Notes: a model not told the origin generated them from the sequence alone. Shown: positions 11,035 to 23,876, counted from the stretch's first letter. The stretch is 64,000 bases of DNA from Phocoena phocoena (GCF_963924675.1 NC_089222.1:140924281-140988280), one strand, 5' to 3'. Numbers and translations are program-made.

Positions 11035-11635
11035 ATGTAGTGGGACATAATTCTAAAACGGTCCCCTGAGATCTCCCACCCTGATCTCAAGGACTGTGAA
11101 TATGATGAGACATTACAGCCATGATTACATTACATTACATGGAAAAAGGGATTTTGCAGATGTAAGTAAGGTTACCAATCAGTTGGCTTTGAGTTAATGA
11201 AAAGGGAGATTATCTGGGTGAGTCTATTCTAATCACACGAGCCCTTTAAAAGCAGAGCGTTTCTCCTGACTAGTGGCAGAAAGAAGTCACAGTGATGCCA
11301 AAATTGAGACTGCAACATGCTGTTGCTGGCTTAAGGACGGGGGTGGCCATTGTCAGGGAATGTGCACATCTTCAGCTGACAACCAGCACAGAAGTGGGAC
11401 TTCAGTCCTACAGAGTCGAGGAACAGAGCGTGCCAACAACCTGGATGAACTTGGGAGTGGATTCTTCCCCCAAACTTTCCAATAAGAATCCAGCCTGGCT
11501 GACACTTTGTGACAGTGTGAGGTCCTTAGTGGAGCCCTCTCCAGGACATCCAGACTTCCCGCCTGCAGAGCTGTGAGAGAATAAATAGTATGAGGCAATT
11601 TGCTACACAGCGATAGAAAACTCATACTCAAGCCA
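11035..11635 (+). mobile_element. MaLR LTR (divergent MLT1 subfamily)
   Basis: Landmarks are gattttgcagatgtaagtaa, gggagattatctgggtgag, gagccctttaaaagcagag, ccaacaacctggatgaactt, gagctgtgagagaataaata and a terminal gatagaaaactcata. It is one of the longer MLT1-like subfamilies, and I am not certain of the exact name. Confidence 0.7.
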
Positions 11636-11715
11636 AGTTAAAAATAAAATAGATGTAAAAACCAAAAATAATCCACTACCAAATGGAATGCTGTAGTACA
11701 TTAAAAAATATGACA

Positions 11716-11929
11716 GGGGCTTCCCTGGTGGCGCAGTGGTTGAGAGTCCGCCTGCCGATGCAGGGCACATGGGTTCGTGCCCCAGTCCGGGAGGATCCCA
11801 CATGCCGCAGAGCGGCTGGGCCCGTGAGCCATGGCCGCTGAGCCTGCGTGTCCAGAGCCTGTGCTCCGCAACGGGAGAAGCCACAACAGTGAGAGGCCCG
11901 CGTACCGCAAAACAAACAAACAAACAAAA
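11716..11929 (+). mobile_element. CHR-type SINE, complete
   Basis: Starts ggggcttccctggtggcgca and ends with a (caaa)n tail at about 11910-11929. The flanks share only atgaca (11710-11715; 11929-11934) plus neighbouring A-rich bases. It is GC-rich and little diverged from the copies at 8917 and 40220. Confidence 0.95.
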
Positions 11930-11934
11930 TGACA

Positions 11935-12540
11935 ATATTGTTTAAGATTGGAAAGTCTGTTGGTGTAATTTACATTAACAGGATGTGTTAGGGTGTAAGT
12001 TTGGCTCCTGGAGCAGAGAGATCTAAAATAACAGCAATTTTAACAAGACAGAATTTTGTGTCTTACACAAAACTCTGCACAGATGGTCTAAAGCTGGTGT
12101 GGTGACTCATGGTCAATAGTGACTTACACTCAGTCATTGCCTTGCCCCCTTCAACACATGGCTTCCATCTTCTGGTCCAGATGGTTGCTCCAGCTGCCGT
12201 CATGATATATCCCAGGCAGTAGGAAGGAAGAAATGGGAGAAACGGGCATGCCTTCCTATCCATCCCCTGCTCTTCCCGGGTGACTTCAAGGGCAAGACAA
12301 AGACATGGCAACTGCACATATTTCAAATCACAACTCAGCAGCCAGAACTTAGTCACATGGACACATCTAGCTTCAAGGGATTTGAGGAAAGTATTGAGTG
12401 GCCACGTGTCCCCTGAAATTTTACTACTATGGAAGGAAAAGAGAACAGATAATAGGGGAAAACTAGCTGTCTCTGCCCCAAGGAGAAAAAAGAAGATTCT
12501 CTTATTAAATGCAGATAAAACATTTAATAAAATGAAACAC
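11935..12540. other. Unassigned sequence
   Basis: No gene is recognised. Open frames such as 12063-12356 (minus) have no domain or conserved feature. Confidence 0.35.
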
Positions 12541-12975
12541 CATTTGTTATCAGTCAGTGTTCTCCAGAGAAACAGAAAAAGTATATATTTTTACTCAAAT
12601 CTATATATTAATAGAATACACACACACACACACACACACACCACACACATTTATTGCAAGCAATTGGCTTGGGTAACTGAGGGTCTGGCAAATCTGAAAT
12701 CTGTAGGGCAGGTCAGCAGGCTGGAGACGTTCATGCAAGAGCTGATGTTGCAGTCCTGAGGCAGAATTTCTTCTTCCCTAGGAAACTTCAGTAGACTCTA
12801 AAGGCCTTCAACTGATTGGATGAGGCCCACCCTCATCTCACTGGAGATTACTTCAATGGCGAGTAGCCTGCTTTCCTAACCACATTTATAAGATACCACC
12901 ACTGCAACACCTTGATTAGTGTTTGATTGGATAACTGGGGACTCTAGCCTAGCTCAGTTGACAAATCAAACTAAT
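12541..12975 (+). mobile_element. Old interspersed repeat, same family as 50385-50740
   Basis: It begins with cagtgttctccagagaaaca, contains attggatgaggcccaccctc and ends with a cagttgacaaatcaaacta-like terminus. The copy at 50385-50740 follows the same order (ctaccagagaagcagaac.., caagttgacacataaaacc). A (CA)n run (12617-12651) lies at a position common in this family. I do not name the family. Confidence 0.6.
12617..12651. repeat. (CA)n microsatellite
   Basis: Alternating CA run inside the interspersed repeat at 12541-12975. Confidence 0.95.
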
Positions 12976-13619
12976 CCTCAAGCCAAAGGGAAAAAAAAAA
13001 GCAAATTAGGCTTTGAAAATATTTCCTGAACCTGATAAATGCAATTGTAGTCCATATCGATTATATTTTACATTTCAATATTCGTGTATATATTTAGTCT
13101 GCTCACAATCTGAATCTCCTTCCTACATTTGGGAAATCCACTTTTCTGTGAGTGTCAGTGACAGCCCAGCCCCATCTACCATTCTAGAGGCCCCAAAGTC
13201 TGATCCTGTCCCTGCTCGCCCCCAGCTGCTCTGTGACTTAAACCTAGCCGATTGGATGCTCTACCAGTGACTTTGATAAGGAATGGCTTTCACAAAGAAA
13301 CAGCTCTGGTTTGGGGCTGTCCCTGGTGGAAAGGGAAGAAGCATCCCGCCAGTACCCTCACCAGGCTGTTTCTGGAAATTTCCCTGGGCCCTGGGTTCCT
13401 GCATAGCCTCCTTGGTTCATGCCTATTCTCTAAGCCTGCTTTTTTCAGCCTTCTCATTGATTCTGTTAGAAACCTGCCATCTCTTTTTTGTTGTCCCTTT
13501 TGTGATAAGTTTAGCCTGAATCAGATTCTGAGGTATGTAACCCTAAACCCTAATTGGTATATACAGAAAGGTTACAGCAAAAATCAAACCTAATGGTGAA
13601 ATGTGAGGACACCTTTTAA
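12976..13619. other. Unassigned sequence
   Basis: No gene is supported. The frames at 13013-13593 overlap each other and lack recognisable domains. Confidence 0.35.
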
Positions 13620-13840
13620 AGTGGTGTTTCTCGACTGGAACAGAGACAATATTGCCCCTCAAGGGACATTTGGCAATGTCTGGAGATCTTCTCGGTTGTC
13701 ACAACCTGCAGCGGGGATGGTGTGGATGGGGGTGAGGGCTCTGTGCTATGGCATCCAGCATCTACTGGTAGAGGCCAGGGATGCTGCTACACCTCCTATG
13801 AAGTCAATAGTGCTGAGATTGAGAAACTCTGCTCTAAAGT
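13620..13840 (+). mobile_element. MER20 (hAT-Charlie, non-autonomous)
   Basis: Matches the MER20 landmarks in order: caagggacatttggcaatgt, ctggagat, ggttgtcaca, gtagaggccagggatgctgc and gtgctgagattgagaaactc. It is a non-autonomous DNA transposon with no coding capacity. Confidence 0.9.
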
Positions 13841-13954
13841 GAGAAACAAGACAAGGAAGCTTGCTTTCACTGTTTCTATTCAGTGCTCTATTGAAGAATG
13901 TAGAAAGCAAAATAAAGCAAGAGAAAAAGAGATGTAAGGGCTGGAATGGAAAAA

Positions 13955-14465
13955 AATGTTTACTTCTTGCAGACGATATGACTGAACACCTGAAGATAAT
14001 ATTCAGAAACTAGTAAAACCGTAGATAACTCATCACGGTTGCTGGATATGAGATCAATATACATAAGTAAACAGCATAGTAACAACAACAACTTTAAAAG
14101 TAATACTACTACTTCTCTGCGTTATTTTTGCAACTTCTTGTGAATATATAATTATTTCAAAATAAAAAGGTTTTAAAAGATAATTTCAAAAATTTCTTTA
14201 GTAGCAGCAACAAAAACTCTAAGCTCTTTAAGATTAATTTAACCAAAATGTGAAAGAAATTTGTGAGGAAAATTATGTATCTTCATTGAAGAACAAAATA
14301 AGAATTAAATAAACGGAGAGACATATCATATTCGTGTTTGGAAAAATCCAATGCTGTAGGTTGTCACTTCTTTTAAAATTCATCTGTACATTCAATGCAA
14401 TTCCAGCAAAAATCCCAACAAGGCTTTTAATAGAAGTCAACAAATTGACCTAAAGGATCCAGGTC
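13955..14465 (+). pseudogene. Old L1 ORF2 fragment (reverse transcriptase region)
   Basis: Contains an RT active-site-like stretch (tgcagacgatatgactgaac, the FADDM region) followed by aaaaatcccaacaaggc.. ORF2 sequence. It has many indels and an unrelated AT-rich part near 14090-14180. It is much older than L1-A to L1-D. Confidence 0.65.
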
Positions 14466-15845
14466 TTGATGTATCTCTGTGTTTATTTCAAAGCACCCGG
14501 TATTTGTCGAATGTTTTACAGTCGTGCTTCAAGAGATATGCAGTGGTTTATACCCTGAACCGGTTCTGACTTGACCACAGATGCACAAATGAGACCTGGA
14601 CGTGTCCAAAAGTTCCCTTCGCTTCATCACCACGCTAAGATCTCCGCAGGGGGTGGAGGAGGTGGGGTGGGGTGGGCTAGAGAGACTTGCCCTCTGCTAG
14701 GCACACTTTGTGCCGAGTGCAAAGAAGCCTGGAAGACTGAGCATGCCCTGGCTGCCCCCAGCTGCCCTCAGAAATCTCTGCCACTTTCCTAGAGCCTGCC
14801 TCCTACCCCTTCAAATCCTTCACTCCCCTCCCTTTGGAGAGAAGGTACTTTTAGAGCATGAACCCTCCTTTCTCCATTCCTTGATCAATGAATCAAGTTT
14901 CTGCTCTGCTCTACCTGACAATTGATTGGCATCTGCAGCTCTGGGCAAAGGACCCATTAAGGGGTCACCCACCCATTGGGGATCAGTAACAGTTGTCTTC
15001 TCTCAACACCCAGCTGGATCTCCATACCTCTGGAAACCTTCCTTCCGTCAGTTAACACATCTGTTTCTTCTCCATTTCCCCCCAGCACACTGTTAATACC
15101 CAGGAGACACAGAGTCTGCCCTGTGTCCCATATAGGTAGGGATTTTCTATTTCGATGAGACTGAGAGATCCCAGGAGATGGGGCCCCTCCATTGCAGGTA
15201 ATAAGTGACCTGGTCTCCTCTGCATCTAGGATGGTGTGAATAGTATTCCATCCAACGGAGAATAGAGAAATAGCCACTCAAATCATTCTCTGTGCTCTGT
15301 GGTTCTGAACTCAGCTGAGAAAGACATTCTTCAAAGTGGATGCTCTGTAAATGCAAAATTCATGAGATAATACATTCTGAATCTGAATTCCAGAGGCAGT
15401 GGGATTTGAATCTGTGTTGGAACAATCACTCCACACCCTTTTCCCCTTTTCTTGCTCTGCTCTGTACTCTAGAGGCTATCGAATGAAAATATTTAATTTT
15501 GCAGGCTCCTTTGTAGCTAGGGTGGCTCTTTATAGAACTCTGGTTCAGGCAGAAGTCCCTGGGGGAGGCCTCTCTTGTGCTTCCCCTCTTCTGTCGACCT
15601 GGAATGCGGGTGTAATAGCCGGAGGAGCCGCAGCCATTTTTTCACACTTAGAGTCACATGGTAATTATGATGAAGCCAGAAGACACAGGATGACATTGTT
15701 TTGGATTGGTCTCAGCCTATTAATAATGATGCTATTCACTAGGAATGCCTGGGGGTGTTCACCTGGGACCTTTTGGTGAGTCCTCAGAGACATTTCCCTG
15801 ACCAGAGCCAATGTTGAGGCTGGACTGGCTCTGACAGATCATGTT
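14466..15845. other. Unassigned sequence with old-repeat character
   Basis: No gene is recognised. The part at 15480-15700 (tttgtagctagggtggc .. ggagccgcagccattttttc) resembles an old mammalian interspersed repeat that I cannot name. A G-rich run lies near 14647-14675. Confidence 0.35.
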
Positions 15846-15849
15846 ATAA

Positions 15850-16412
15850 TTGCAAGATGTACCTCAGCAACAACGATTAGGGAACTTTGCAAAAATCAGA
15901 TTTATTACTCTGGGTTCTGGAGCGTACATGCCAGGTTTAAGACCATACTGTGAGGTTGCAGGTAGAGAGGGACAGAGAGAGAGACTGAGCATGTATCTGG
16001 GGTTTTTGCCTTTATTGGGATTGAGGGTTGGGTGTCTAGGGTTGCAGGTTCATTTTTTTACTGACAAATTTACAACATAAGAGTGGAAATTAAAGCACAG
16101 GAAAGGACACACAGGGTCAGTCCGGTGGTCAGTTATCATCCAGAACCTTCTAAAAGGAGAACTTTGTGGGTGGGGGGCAGCCTGGCCCTTGACCTAGTTA
16201 TGTAGTTGGCAATGTGTTTATTTGAGATGGATTTGTTGGCGATCAAAAGCTTAACGTCAGCACTTATGCTCAGAAAAGCTAGTTGTCAGGTACTCTCACT
16301 GCAGACATCCTTGAGTATTGGCCTCGGCCTTGGACTGTTTACTACTAAGCTTCACATTGGATGAGAAAAATAAAACTCTTTACTTCTTTAAACTAGTCTT
16401 TGTCAAGTTTTT

Positions 16413-16444
<32 letters not shown>

Positions 16445-17100
16445 CGCCTGATATCTCTAATGTAGGGGTGGAAAAATTCCTTTCTTCCCTTCTAGATTCT
16501 TTGGATGGTTTAATAATGAAATTGACGCAACACAAAGTAACAAGAGAAAATTTAATTACATACATATATACGGGAGTCCCATAAAAATATGAGACTCAAA
16601 GAAGTGACCAAAGCAGGAAGCTTTTATATCTTTTAGACAAAGAAAATAAATTTGTGAAGAATTGATAAGACAAAGGGGTTTAGGCTTTGCATAGCAAATG
16701 GGTGAAAAAATAACCAGGTTTGTTTACACAGCCTGCTTGGCCCTGAATTCCCAGGCTCTGGTGATAAGATGCCTTCTACCCTCCTGGTACAGGGAGGGCA
16801 CCTTTCACCCTGGAGATTGATCAACTGCTTTCAGGGACACAGAGAAGGGTCAGCGTGTTCTTGCAACAGCTGTTTCTCAAATACCTTTAATTCAAAATAA
16901 TCAATCATATTTGGGGGTGGCTTATTCTGCTCCGCTTTATCTCCATAAAATCCTCCTCTCCCATGCTTCTGGTTAATTAAAGGAGAGGGTTCTTCAACTC
17001 TCCTGCTTTAAGCTAATGCTTTAAAGGCAGGGTGTGCACATACAACAGCAATAAGGTAATTAATAAGTAATTTATTTTCTGCAGTTCATTTTTCCTTTAA
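15850..17100. other. Possible degenerate LTR-like sequence
   Basis: AT-rich with long poly-purine/pyrimidine changes. Stretches such as 16500-16960 have LTR-like composition but no terminal repeats, primer site or coding remnant that I can identify. A (CA)n run lies at 16412-16446. Confidence 0.25.
16412..16446. repeat. (CA)n microsatellite
   Basis: Alternating CA run with one CG interruption near its right end. Confidence 0.95.
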
Positions 17101-18426
17101 CTTCTTATAAGCCTCCTCCACTTACTAAGTGATTTCTGAGAACTTACTATCAGCTGCGCTCTGGCTCTGGAGTGGTCAACCAGCCATGTAGCATCGCTGG
17201 CTGTGGTGTGCTGGTAAATGCTTAGGGGTGGGGGGACCCCATGCCATTTGTGCATTTCCATTTGTGCATTTCCCATTTCTATGGTGTAAGTACTACCATC
17301 AAGGTGATTTCAAGCTCCCAATAGAGATGCACATAACTGGTCCCTGGGAGCCCTGAATGCCACACCTGCAGCACACCCCTGGAACTCGGTGCTCCCAAAG
17401 ATAACATCAGGGCTCTTGCAAAATTCATTTTCTTAAGAGTGAGCCTTAAACACATTTCTCCAGATAAAAGGCTTTTGATGACTAGATCCAACCCGAGGGG
17501 AATGGCTGGGAGGCTGAGTGGATTTGGTCCCAGACCAGTGGCTTTCCTTTACCCCGAATTCCCCAAAAGTCTTGTCAAGAGCTCCACCACCTTCCCATTT
17601 TCGTTGTTTTGTGTCATGCTGATTATGAAACCCACCATCTTCACTCTAATTTCTTTGGGGAGGGAATTTAATAGACCCATTTTTTCTGACAGTTATGTTT
17701 AATCATCCATTCCAGGCTGATCTGATGTGTTCAAAATCGCTGTGAATTATTTCTACCTTTGGTTATTTCACATACTATTTCCTTATGCTGAAGTTCACGT
17801 AAGGGATTCTGCCACTAGCAAGTACCTGAACTAAAAGAGGCTGGCCGCGCAGCATTGACAAAGGCCGACTTGGCTGTTAGTGATGCTGGGGAGGGAGCCT
17901 CCCCTACGTGGGTCCTCACCTTCCCCAACCACACCCACTCACTCAGACTATAGCGACTTGCCCTTCCTCTTGGGCTGAGCTGGTGAGATCCCAATTATGT
18001 CACCTGAAGTTACAATTTCATTAATTGGGTCTCATTAACCAGGGATTATTTATACCTCTCTTTGTTTAGTTCAGGTTTCCTGTTATACTTGGAAGCAAGT
18101 GTTTGCTAAGCAAATTAACTGTGCAATCAAGATCCCAGGGAGAATGTTTAAGTGATTAAACGTCAAAGGTAAATTACAATTTAAATAAATACCCCAGGGT
18201 CTTTCCCTAGAAACATCTTGGGAGGCAAATAATTTAGTTATTTTATACACCTAGAAATCATAAAAGCAAGATTTTTAAAAACGTTATTCTATTATAATTG
18301 AGAATATTCAGATTGACGTGACTGCACCCAAATTGTGCAAATGAGAACTTTGAGTATACTTCAGAGGATAGTTACAGAAACACTAATTATATCCTGTAGG
18401 AGTTATATTAGTTTTTAACTGTAAAC
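17101..18426. other. Apparently repeat-free AT-rich interval
   Basis: No gene is seen. The interval 17960-18240 is dense in short A/T-rich palindromes and homeodomain-like cores (cattaattggg..cattaacc, tttgctaagcaaa). This is compatible with, but does not prove, a conserved non-coding element. Confidence 0.3.
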
Positions 18427-18442
18427 AAGATGTACAGTCTTT

Positions 18443-18717
18443 ATATATATATATCTATAAATTTATTTATTTATTTTTGGCTGCTTTGAGTCTTCTTTGC
18501 TGTGCACGGGCTTTCTCTAGTTGTGGTGAGCTAGGGCTACTCTTCGTTGTGGTGTGCAGGCTTCGCACTGCGGTGGCTTCTCTTTGTTGTGGAGCACAGG
18601 CTCTAGGCACACAGGCTTCAGTAGTTGTGGCTCATGGGCTTAGTTGCTGCGCTGCATGTGGGATCTTCCAAGACCAGGGCTTGAACCTATGCCCCCTGCA
18701 TTGGCAGGCAGATTCTT
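18443..18717 (-). mobile_element. SINE body and tail split by L1-B
   Basis: This is an older CHR-type SINE in minus sense. Its tail is at 18443-18477 and its body extends to the L1-B insertion point. The head lies beyond L1-B at 26419-26458. The SINE's own 16-bp TSD (aagatgtacagtcttt 18427-18442; aagatgtaaagtcttt 26459-26474) brackets the whole nest, confirming that the two parts are one element. Confidence 0.95.
18703..18717 (-). repeat. L1-B target-site duplication, 3' copy
   Basis: ggcaggcagattctt is repeated without mismatch at 26419-26433. A perfect 15-bp TSD inside a SINE is the hallmark of an L1 insertion that has not had long to diverge. Confidence 0.97.
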
Positions 18718-18739
18718 TTTTTTTTTTTTTTTTTTTTTT

Positions 18740-19105
18740 AACATCTTTATTGGGGTATAATTGCTTTACAATGGTGTGTTAGTTTCTGCTTTATAACAAA
18801 GTGAATCAGCTATACATATACATATGATCCCATATGTCTTCCCTCTTGCGTCTCCCTCCCTCCCACTCTCCCCATCCCACCCTTCCAGGCTGTCACAAAG
18901 CACCGAGCTAATATCCCTGTGCCTTGCGGCTGCTTCCCCCCAGCTATCTACCTTACTACGTTTGTTAGTGTGTATATGTCCATGACTCTCTCTCGCCCTG
19001 TCAAAACTCACCCTTCCCCCTCCCCATATCCTCAAGTCCGTTCTCCAGTAGGTCTGCGTCTTTATTCCTATCTTACCCCTAGGTTCTTCATGACATTTTT
19101 TTCCC
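18740..19105 (-). terminator. L1-B 3' UTR and polyadenylation signal
   Basis: The 3' UTR is about 366 nt and ends ccccaataaagatgtt before the A-run. The AATAAA lies about 6 nt before the poly(A), as in other mammalian L1s. The part next to the ORF2 stop includes a purine-rich stretch in the L1 sense. Confidence 0.85.
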
Positions 19106-22100
19106 TTAAATTCCATATATATGTGTTAGCATACGGTATCTGTCTTTGTCTTTCTGACTTACTTCACTCTGTATGACAGACTCTAGTTCTATCCATCTCA
19201 TTACAAATAGCTCAATTTCATTTCTTTTTAAGGCTGAGTAATATTCCATTGTGTATATGTGCCACATCTTCTTTATCCATTCATCCGATGATGGGCGCTT
19301 AGGTTGTTTCCATGTCCTGGCTATTGTAAATAGAGCTACAATGAACATTTTGGTACATGACTCTTTTTGAATTTTGGTTTTCTCAGGGTATATGCCAAGT
19401 AGTGGGATTGCTGGGTCATATGGTAATTCTATTTGTAGTTTTTTAAGGAACCTCCATACTGTTCTCCACAGTGGCTGAACCAATTCACATTCCCACCAGC
19501 AGTGCAAGAGTGTCCCCTTTTCTCCACACCCTCTCCAGCATTTATTGTTTCTAGATTTTTTGATGATGGCCATTCTGACTGGTGTGAGATGATATCTCAT
19601 TGTAGTTTTGATTTGCATTTCTCTAATGATTAATGATGTTGAGCATTCTTTCATGTGTTTGTTGGCATTCTGTATATCTTCTTTGGAGAAATGTCTATTT
19701 AGGTCTTCTGCCCATTTTTGGATGGGGTTGTTTGATTTTTTGTTATTGAGCTGCATGAGCTGCTTGTAAATTTTAGAGATTAATCCTTTGTCAGTTGCTT
19801 CATTTGCAAATGTTTTCTCCCATTCTGAGGGTTGTCTTTTGGTCTTGGTTATGGTTTTCTTTGCTGTGCAAAAGCTTTGAAGTTTCATTAGGTCCCATTT
19901 GTTTATTTTTGTTTTTATTTCCATTACTCTAGGAGGTGGGTCAGAAAGGATCTTGCTGTGATTTATGTCATAGAGTGTTCTTCCTATGTTTTCTTCTAAG
20001 AGTTTGATAGTTTCTGGCCTTACATTTAGGTCTTTAATCCATTTTGAGCTTATTTTTGTGTATGGTGTCAGGGAGTGATCTAATCTCATACTTTTACATG
20101 TACCTGTCCAGTTTTCCCAGCACCATTTATTGAAGAGGCTGTCCTTTCTCCACTGTACATCCCTGCCTCCTTTATCAAAGATAAGGTGTCCATATGTGCG
20201 TGGGTTTATCTCTGGGCTTTCTATCCTGTTCCACTGATCTATCTTTCTGTTTTTGTGCCAGTACCATACTGTCTTGATTACTGTTGCTTTGTAATATAGT
20301 CTAAAGTCAGGGAGCCTTATTCCTCCAGCTCCTTTTTTCGTTCTCAAGATTGCTTTGGCTATTCGGGGTCTTTTGTGTTTCCATACAAATTGCGAAATTT
20401 TTTGTTCTAGTTCTGTGAAAAATGCCAGTGGTAGTTTGATAGGGATTGCATTGAATCTGTAGATTGCTTTGGGTAGTAGAGTCATTTTCACAATGTTGAT
20501 TCTTCCCATCCAAGAACATGGTATATCTCTCCATCTATTTGTATCATCTTTAATTTCTTTCATCAGTGTCTTATAATTTTCTGCATACAGGTCTTTCGTA
20601 TCCTTAGGTAGGTTTATTCCTAGATATTTTATTCTTTTTGTTGCAATGGTAAATGGGAGTGTTTTCTTGATTTCACTTTCAGATTTTTCATCATTAGTAT
20701 ATAGGAATGCCAGAGATTTCTGTGCATTAATTTTGTATCCTGCTACTTTACCAAATTCATTGATTAGCTCTAGTAGTTTTCTGGTAGCATCTTTAGGATT
20801 CTCTATGTATAGTATCATGTCATCTGCAAACAGTGACAGCTTTACTTCTTCTTTTCCGGTTTGGATTCCTTTTATTTCCTTTTCTTCTCTGATTGCTGTG
20901 GCTAAAACTTCCAAAACTATGTTGAATAAGAGTGGTGAGAGTGGGCAACCTTGTCTTGTTCCTGATCTTAGTGGAAATGCTTTCAGTTTTTCACCATTGA
21001 GGATGATGTTTGCTGTGGGCTTGTCATATATGGCTTTTATTATGTTTAGGAAAGTTCCCTGTATGCCTACTTTCTGGAGGGTTTTTATCATAAATGGGTG
21101 TTGAATTTTGTCAAAAGCTTTCTCTGCATCTATTGAGATGATCATATGGTTTTTCTCCTTCAATTTGTTAATATGGTTTATCACATTGATAGATTTGCGT
21201 ATATTGAAGAATCCTTGCATTCCTGGAATAAACCCCACTTGATCATGGTGTATGATCCTTTTAATGTGCTGTTGGATTCTGTTTGCTAGTATTTTGTTGA
21301 GGATTTTTGCATCTATGTTCATCAGTGATATTGGCCTGTAGTTTTCTTTCTTTGTGACATCCTTGTCTGGTTTTGGTATCAAGGTGATGGTGGCTTCGTA
21401 GAAGGAATTTGGGAGTGTTCCTCCCTCTGCTATATTTTGGAAGAGTTTGAGAAGGATAGGTGTTAGCTCTTCTCTAAACTTTTGATAGAATTCACCTGTG
21501 AAGCCATCTGGTCCTGGGCTTTTGTTTGTTGGAAGGTTTTTAATCACAGTTTCAATTTCAGTGCTTGTGATTGGCCTGTTCATATTTTCTATTTCTTCCT
21601 GATTCAGTCTTGGCAGGTTGTGCATTTCTAAGAATTTGTCCATTTCTTCCAGATTGTCCATTTTATTGGCATAGAGTTGCTTGTAGTAATCTCTCATGAT
21701 TTTTTTTATTTCTGCAGTGTCAGTTGTTACTTCTCCTTTTTCATTTCTAATTCTATTGATTTGAGTCTTCTCCCTTTTTTTCTTGATGAGTCTGGCTAGT
21801 GGTTTATCTATTTTGTTTATCTTCTCAAAAAACCAGCTTTTAGTTTTATTGATCTTTGCTATTGTTTCCTTCATTTCTTTTTCATTTATTTCTGATCTGA
21901 TTTTTATGATTTCTTTCCTTCTGCTAGCTTTGGGGTTTTTTTGTTCTTCTTTCTCTAATTGCTTGAGGTGCAAGGTTAGGTTGTTTATTCGAGATGTTTC
22001 CTGCTTCTTAAGGTGGGCTTGTATTGCTATAAACTTCCCCCTTAGAACTGCTTTTGCTGCATCCCATAGGTTTTGGGTCGTTGTGTCTCCATTGTCATTT

Positions 22101-22960
22101 GTTTCTAGGTATTTTTTTATTTCCTCTTTGATTTCTTCAGTGATCACTTCATTATTAAGTAGTGTATTGTTTAGCCTCCATGTGTTTGTATTTTTTACAG
22201 ATCTTTTCCTGTAATTGATATCTAGTCTCATGGCGTTGTGGTCGGAAAAGATACTTGATACAATTTCAGTTTTCTTAAATTTACCAAGGCTTGATTTGTG
22301 ACCCAAGATATGATCTATCCTGGAGAATGTTCCATGAGCACTTGAGAAAAATGTGTATTCTGTTGTTTTTGGATGGAGTGTCCTATAAATATCAATTAAG
22401 TCCATCTTGTTTAATGTATCATTTAAAGCTTGTGTTTCCTTATTTATTTTCATTTTGGATGATCTGTCCATGGGTGAAAGTGGGGTGTTAAAGTCCCCTA
22501 CTATGAATGTGTTACTGTTGATTTCCCCTTTTATGGTTGTTAGTATTTGCCTTATGTATTGAGGTGCTCCTATGTTGGGTGCATAAATATTTACAATTGT
22601 TATATCTTCTTCTTGGATCGATCCCTTGATCATTATGTAGTGTCCTTCTTTGTCCCTTTTAATAGTCCTTATTTTAAAGTCTATTTTGTCTGATATGAGA
22701 ATTGCTACTCCAGCTTTCTTTTGGTTTCCATTTGCATGGAATATCTTTTTCCATCCCCTTACTTTCAGTCTGTATGTGTCTCTAGTTCTGAAGTGGGTCT
22801 CTTGTAGACAGCATATATAAGGGTCTTGTTTTTGTATCCATTCAGCCAATCTGTGTCTCTTGGTGGGAGCATTTAGTCCATTTACATTTAAGGTAATTAT
22901 CGATATGTATGTTCCTATTTCCATTTTATATATTGTTTTGGGTTCGCTACTATAGGTCAT
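19106..22960 (-). CDS. ORF2: L1-B ORF2p: endonuclease-reverse transcriptase, intact 1284 aa
   Basis: ORF2p nicks target DNA and reverse-transcribes the L1 RNA at the nick (target-primed reverse transcription). The endonuclease domain (about 13-250) keeps the residues aligning to the human L1 catalytic set: N25, E54 (QETHF), Y126, D156 and N158 (GDFNTP), T203, D216 (RIDH) and S239-D240-H241 (SDH). The RT domain follows, with the FADDMILY active site near residue 710. The C-terminus has the CX3CX7HX4C motif ([18 protein letters not shown]). The product ends HIYGI like the other copies. The first ATG is 22 nt after the ORF1 stop. Met13 (codon at 22924), starting MEIGTYIS, matches the other copies' start and gives 1272 aa and a 58-nt spacer, so it may be the true start. 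The length fits the family (human 1275 aa). A SINE-free, stop-free frame of this size is strong evidence of recent function. Confidence 0.96.
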   Translation of the reverse strand: MTYSSEPKTIYKMEIGTYISIITLNVNGLNAPTKRHRLAEWIQKQDPYICCLQETHFRTRDTYRLKVRGWKKIFHANGNQKKAGVAILISDKIDFKIRTIKRDKEGHYIMIKGSIQEEDITIVNIYAPNIGAPQYIRQILTTIKGEINSNTFIVGDFNTPLSPMDRSSKMKINKETQALNDTLNKMDLIDIYRTLHPKTTEYTFFSSAHGTFSRIDHILGHKSSLGKFKKTEIVSSIFSDHNAMRLDINYRKRSVKNTNTWRLNNTLLNNEVITEEIKEEIKKYLETNDNGDTTTQNLWDAAKAVLRGKFIAIQAHLKKQETSRINNLTLHLKQLEKEEQKNPKASRRKEIIKIRSEINEKEMKETIAKINKTKSWFFEKINKIDKPLARLIKKKREKTQINRIRNEKGEVTTDTAEIKKIMRDYYKQLYANKMDNLEEMDKFLEMHNLPRLNQEEIENMNRPITSTEIETVIKNLPTNKSPGPDGFTGEFYQKFREELTPILLKLFQNIAEGGTLPNSFYEATITLIPKPDKDVTKKENYRPISLMNIDAKILNKILANRIQQHIKRIIHHDQVGFIPGMQGFFNIRKSINVINHINKLKEKNHMIISIDAEKAFDKIQHPFMIKTLQKVGIQGTFLNIIKAIYDKPTANIILNGEKLKAFPLRSGTRQGCPLSPLLFNIVLEVLATAIREEKEIKGIQTGKEEVKLSLFADDMILYIENPKDATRKLLELINEFGKVAGYKINAQKSLAFLYTNDEKSESEIKKTLPFTIATKRIKYLGINLPKDTKDLYAENYKTLMKEIKDDTNRWRDIPCSWMGRINIVKMTLLPKAIYRFNAIPIKLPLAFFTELEQKISQFVWKHKRPRIAKAILRTKKGAGGIRLPDFRLYYKATVIKTVWYWHKNRKIDQWNRIESPEINPRTYGHLIFDKGGRDVQWRKDSLFNKWCWENWTGTCKSMRLDHSLTPYTKISSKWIKDLNVRPETIKLLEENIGRTLYDINHSKILSDPPPRVMEIKTKINKWDLMKLQSFCTAKKTITKTKRQPSEWEKTFANEATDKGLISKIYKQLMQLNNKKSNNPIQKWAEDLNRHFSKEDIQNANKHMKECSTSLIIREMQIKTTMRYHLTPVRMAIIKKSRNNKCWRGCGEKGTLLHCWWECELVQPLWRTVWRFLKKLQIELPYDPAIPLLGIYPEKTKIQKESCTKMFIVALFTIARTWKQPKRPSSDEWIKKMWHIYTMEYYSALKRNEIELFVMRWIELESVIQSEVSQKDKDRYRMLTHIYGI

Positions 22961-22982
22961 TTCCTTCTCTTGTGTTTCGTGT

Positions 22983-23876
22983 CTAGAGAAGTTCCTTTAG
23001 CATTTGTTGTAAAGCTGGTTTGGTGGTGCTGAACTCTCTCAGCTTTTGCTTGTCTGTAAAGGTTTTAATTTGTCGATCAAATGTGAATGAGATCCTTGCT
23101 GGGTAGAGTAGTCTTGGTTGCAGGCTATTCTCCTTCATCACTTTCAGTATGTCCTGCCACTCCCTTCTGGCTGGTAGGGTTTCTGCTGAGAGATCAGCTG
23201 TTAACCTTATGGGGATTCCCTTGTGTGTTATTTGTTGTTTTTCCCTTGCTGCTTTTAATATGCTTTCTTTGTATTTAATTTTTGACAGTTTGATTAATAT
23301 GTGTCTTGGCGTGTTTCTCCTTGTATTTATCCTGTATGGGACCCTCTGTGCTTCCTGGACTTGATTAACTATTTCCTTTCCCATATTAGGGAAGTTTTCA
23401 ACTATAATCTCTTCAAATATTTTCTCAGTCCCTTTCTTTCTTTCTTCTTCTTCTGGAACCCCTATAATTCGAATGTTGGTGCGTTTCATGTTGTCCCAGA
23501 GGTCTCTGAGACTGTCCTCAGTTCTTTTCATTCTTTTTTCTTTATTCTGCTCTGCAGTAGTTATTTCCACTACTTTATCTTCCAGGTCACTTATCCGTTC
23601 TTCTGCCTCAGTTATTCTGCTATTGATCCTATCTAGAGTGATTTTAATTTCATTTATTGCATTGTTCATCGTTGCTTGTTTCATCTTTAGTTCTTGTAGG
23701 TCCTTGTTAACTGTTTCTTGCATTTTGTCCATTCTACTTCCAAGATTTTGGATCATCCTTACTATCATTATTCTGAATTCTTTTTCAGGTAGATTGCCTA
23801 TTTCCTCTTCATTTGTTAGGTCTGGTGGGTTTTTATCTTGCTCCTTCATCTGCTGTGTGTTTTTCTGTCTTCTCAT
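22983..23876 (-). CDS. ORF1: L1-B ORF1p: RNA-binding chaperone, intact 297 aa
   Basis: ORF1p forms trimers that coat L1 RNA and assist reverse transcription. Visible parts are an acidic N-terminus ([10 protein letters not shown].., residues 1-38), a long heptad-rich coiled coil (about 40-130), an RRM-like domain opening with [12 protein letters not shown] (134 onward, to about 210, with the basic [13 protein letters not shown] stretch) and a C-terminal domain (about 214-297) that includes [15 protein letters not shown] and LLYPARISF. The start was chosen as the MRRQ Met shared by all four copies. It is shorter than the human protein (338 aa), mainly in the coiled coil and C-terminal tail. It lies 22 nt upstream of the first ORF2 ATG, so ORF2 is probably translated by an unconventional route, as in other L1s. 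Confidence 0.95.
   Translation of the reverse strand: MRRQKNTQQMKEQDKNPPDLTNEEEIGNLPEKEFRIMIVRMIQNLGSRMDKMQETVNKDLQELKMKQATMNNAINEIKITLDRINSRITEAEERISDLEDKVVEITTAEQNKEKRMKRTEDSLRDLWDNMKRTNIRIIGVPEEEERKKGTEKIFEEIIVENFPNMGKEIVNQVQEAQRVPYRINTRRNTPRHILIKLSKIKYKESILKAAREKQQITHKGIPIRLTADLSAETLPARREWQDILKVMKENSLQPRLLYPARISFTFDRQIKTFTDKQKLREFSTTKPALQQMLKELL

Noticed and set aside
12280..12759. A 159-codon plus-strand frame as a gene
   Set aside because: It crosses into an interspersed repeat and a (CA)n run and has no domain.
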